From: Pleurodeles waltl
Lineage: Eukaryota > Chordata > Amphibia > Caudata > Salamandridae
NCBI RefSeq assembly: GCF_031143425.1
Contig: NW_027149992.1
Span: 104,709-168,708, forward strand
DNA length: 64,000 nt
Direction of reading: 5' to 3'
Numbering within the stretch: the stretch's first letter is position 1; each line of letters begins with the position of its first letter. The translations under genes were made by a program, and so were the position numbers. Positions 60,878 through 64,000 of the stretch are shown in pieces. The notes under the pieces were generated by a model. That model had not been told where the DNA came from. It did no database searches and saw nothing but the letters and a program-made list of their open reading frames with translations.

Positions 60878-63800
60878 GAGACTTGTGTGGCTCGGACCAG
60901 GTTCTGTTACCCAGAATCCTTTGCAAACCTCAAAATTTGGCTAAAAAAACACATGTGCCTCACATTTCTGTGGCAGAAAGTTCTGGAATCTGAGAGGAGC
61001 CACAAATTTCCTTCCATCCAGCGTTCCCCCACGTCTCCCGATAAAAATGATACCTCACTTGTGTGGGTAGGCCTAGCGCCCACGACAGGAAACACCCCAA
61101 AGCGCAACGTGGACAGATCCAAATTTTTTAAAGAAAACAGGGTTTTTTTTTTGCAAAGTGACTACCTGTAGATTTTGGCCTGTAGCTCAGCCGCCACCTA
61201 GGGAAACCTACCAAACCTGTGCATTTCTGAAAACTAGAGACCTAGGGGAATCTAAGATGGGGAGACTTGTGTGGCTCGGACCAGGTTCTGTTACCCAGAA
61301 TCCTTTGCAAACCTCAAAATTTGGCTAAAAAAACACATGTGCCTCACATTTCTGTGGCAGAAAGTGCTGGAATCTGAGAGGAGCCATTAATTTCGTTCCA
61401 TCCAGCGTTCCCCCACGTCTCCCGATAAAAATTATACCTCACTTGTGTGGGTAGGCCTTGCGCCCGCGACAGGAACCGCCCCAAAGCGCAACGTGGACAC
61501 ATCCAATTTTTTGAAAGAAAACAGAGGTGTTTTTTGCAAAGTGCCTACCTGTAGATTTTGGCCTGTAGCTCAGCCGCCACCTAGGTAAACCTACCAAACC
61601 TGTGCATTTCTGAAAACTAGAGACCTAGGGGAATCCAAGATGGAGTGACTTGTGTGGCTCGGACCAGGTTCTGTTACCCAGAATCCTTTGCAAACCTCAA
61701 AATTTGGCTAAAAAAACACATGTTCCTCACATTTCTGTGGCAGAAAGTTCTGGAATCTGAGAGGAGCCACAAATTTCCTTCCACCCAGCGTTCCCCCACG
61801 TCTCCCGATAAAAATGATACCTCACTTGTGTGGGTAGGCCTAGCGCCCGCGACAGAAATGCCCCAAAGCGCAACGTGGACACATCCAAATTTTTGAAAGA
61901 AAACAGAGGTGTTTTTTTGCAAAGTGCCTACCTGAAGATTTTGGCCTGTAGCTCAGCCGCCACCTAGGTAAACCTACCAAACCTGTGCATTTCTGAAAAC
62001 TAGAGACCTAGGGGAATCCAAGATGGAGTGACTTGTGTGGCTCGGACCAGGTTCTCTTACCCAGAATCCTTTGCAAACCTCAAAATTTGGCTAAAAAAAC
62101 ACATGTTCCTCAAATTTCTGTGGAAGAAAGTTCTGGAATCTGAGAGGAGCCACAAATTTCCTTCCACCCAGCGTTCCCCCACGTCTCCCGATAAAAATGA
62201 TACCTCACTTGTGTGGGTAGGCCTAGCGCCCGCAGCAGAAAACACCCCAAAGCGCAACGTGGACAGATCCAAATTTTTTAAAGAAAACAGAGGTGTTTTT
62301 TGCAAAGTGCCTACCTGTAGATTTTGGCCTGTAGCTCAGCCGCCACCTAGGGAAACCTACCAAACCTGTGCATTTCTGAAAACTAGAGACCTAGGGGAAT
62401 CCAAGATGGGGTGACTTGTGTGGCTCGGACCAGGTTCTGTTACCCAGAATCCTTTGCAAACCTCAAAATTGGGCTAAAAAAACACATGTTCCTCACATTT
62501 CTGTGGCAGAAAGTTCTGGAATCTGAGAGGAGCCACAAATTTCCTTCCACCCAACGTTCCCCCACGTCTCCCGATAAAAATGATACCTCACTTGTGTGGG
62601 TAGGCCTAGCGCCCGCGACCGGAAACGCCCCAAAGCGCAACGTGGACACATCCAATTTTTTGAAAGAAAACAGAGGTGTTTTTTGCAAAGTGCCTACCTG
62701 TAGATTTTGGCCTGTAGCTCTGCCGCCACCTAGGGAAACCTACCAAACCTGTGCATTTCTGAAAACTAGAGACCTAGGGGAATCCAAGATGGGGTGACTT
62801 GTGTGGCTCGGACCAGGTTCTGTTACCCAGAATCCTTTGCAAACCTCAAAATTGGGCTAAAAAAACACATGTTCCTCACATTTCTGTGGCAGAAAGTTCT
62901 GGAATCTGAGAGGAGCCACAAATTTCCTTCCACCCAACGTTCCCCCACGTCTCCCGATAAAAATGATACCTCACTTGTGTGGGTAGGCCTAGCGCCCGCG
63001 ACCGGAAACGCCCCAAAGTGCAACGTGGAGACATCCAAATTTTTGAAAGAAAACAGAGGTGTTTTTGCAAAGTGCCTACCTGTAGATTTTGGCCTGTAGC
63101 TCAGCCGCCACCTAGGGAAACCTACCAAACCTGTGCATTTCTGAAAACTAGAGACCTAGGGGAGTCCAAGATGGGGTGACTTGTGTGGCTCGGACCAGGT
63201 TCTGTTACACAGAATCCTTTGCAAACCTCAAAATTTGGCTAAAAAAACACATGTTCCTCACATTTCTGTGGCAGAAAGTTCTGGAATCTGAGAGGAGCCA
63301 CAAGTTTCCTTCCACCCAGCGTTCCACCACGTCTCCCGATAAAAATGATACCTCATTTGTGTGGGTAGGCCTAGCGCCCGCGACAGGAAACGCCCCAAAG
63401 CGCAACGTGGACACATCAAAATTTTTGAAAGAAAACAGAGGTGTTTATTGCAAAGTGCCTACCTGTAGATTTTGTCCTCTAGCTCAGCCGCCACCTAGGG
63501 AAACCTACCAAACCTGTGCATTTCTGAAAACTAAAGACCTAGCGGAATCCAAGATGGGGTGACTTGTGTGGCTCGGACCAGGTTCTGTTACCCAGAATCC
63601 TTTGCAAACCTCAAAATGTGGCTAAAAAAACACATGTTCCTCACATTTCTGTGGCAGAAAGTTCTGGAATCTGAGAGGAGCCACAAATTTCCTTCCACCC
63701 AGCGTTCCCCCACGTCTCCCGATAAAAATGATACCTCACTTGTGTGGGTAGGCCTAGCGCCCGCGATAGGAAACGCCCCCAAAGCGCAACGTGGACAGAT

Positions 63801-64000
63801 CCAAATTTTTGAAAGAAAACAGAGGTGTTTTTTGCAAAGTGACTACCTGTAGATTTTGGCCTGTAGCTCAGCCTCCACCTAGGAAACCTACCAAACCTGT
63901 GCATTTCTGAAAACTAGAGACCTAGGGGAATCCAAGATGGGGAGACTTGTGTGGCTCGGACCAGGTGCTGTTACACAGAATCCTTTGCAAACCTCAAAAT
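60878..64000. repeat. Higher-order repeat F, copy 2, cut by the window end
   Basis: Ordered copy of the monomers at 46720-49467, with one extra unit at 61645-62027. The last unit starts at 63942 and is cut at 64000, so the array continues to the right. Single-base length changes occur, such as GCCCCCAAAG near 63776. Confidence 0.84.

Larger units (their letters stand above)
6474..64000. repeat. Satellite array, 383-bp monomer, about 150 copies
   Basis: From 6474 to the window end the sequence repeats with a 383-bp step: the landmark GTGACTTGTGTGGCTCGG falls at 6558, 6941, 7324, 7707 and onward. The span divided by 383 gives about 150 copies, all in the same orientation and without unrelated insertions. 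Departures from 383 are small: -9 in the units starting 9239 and 15741, -10 in those starting 28756, 30660 and 40221, and -1 to -3 in several others. The array continues past the right edge. The repeated open frames (GTG-started 128 codons on plus, 82 codons on minus) do not mark genes, since 383 is not a multiple of three. Whether the array is centromeric or interstitial cannot be told. Confidence 0.98.

Noticed and set aside
6474..64000. CRISPR array or bacterial tandem repeat
   Set aside because: The unit is 383 bp without spacers, and it flanks an LTR retrotransposon, so this is a eukaryotic satellite.
6474..64000. CENP-B box as evidence of a centromere
   Set aside because: I looked for the TTCG...A..CGGG core in the monomer and did not see it; absence does not exclude a centromere, so no claim is made.

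Overview
The window is eukaryotic nuclear DNA made of two things only: most of one LTR retrotransposon (bases 1-6473) and a 57.5 kb tandem satellite array (6474-64000) into which the element is inserted. No host protein gene, rRNA, tRNA gene or CRISPR array is visible. The long U3-type LTR sequence and the 383-bp satellite both look to me like repeats from giant salamander genomes, most likely a newt. That assignment comes from memory of such repeats and not from a search, so it is moderately confident at best.

Region 1 (1-6473) is an LTR element on the minus strand. In its own orientation it has a complete 2111-bp 5' LTR (6473 down to 4363), a primer-binding site just inside it (4361-4344), a 0.2 kb leader, one 984-codon ORF (4162-1208), a short G-rich tract (about 1184-1173), and the first 1172 bases of the 3' LTR (1172-1). 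The 3' LTR runs off the left edge of the window. The aligned LTR portions differ at only two positions (209/5510 and 450/5751), so the insertion is young. The ORF has a Gag-like N-terminus, an acidic and coiled-coil stretch, and a six-unit array of 37-residue repeats. I see no protease, reverse transcriptase, RNase H or integrase, so the copy looks non-autonomous.

Region 2 (6474-64000) holds about 150 head-to-tail copies of a monomer that is almost always 383 bp. Above the monomer there is a layered higher-order structure. It includes nested dimers and trimers, a 6502-bp (17-monomer) duplication, a 2298-bp (6-monomer) tandem duplication, blocks repeated at offsets of about 9.56, 6.50, 5.36, 14.2-14.5 and 18.7-19.1 kb, and chimeric monomers at block edges. 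Shared small deletions (9 bp, 10 bp, 1 bp) act as family markers. The many 128-codon plus-strand and 82-codon minus-strand open frames are by-products of a monomer with few stops and are not annotated as genes.

The two regions meet at 6473/6474, where the LTR terminus directly abuts mid-monomer satellite sequence. The element therefore landed inside an existing array, and the array should resume to the left of the window. The most noteworthy signals are the recorded history of satellite amplification (including a point mutation that apparently set up a later 10-bp deletion) and a recent gag-only element with repeat expansion sitting in it.
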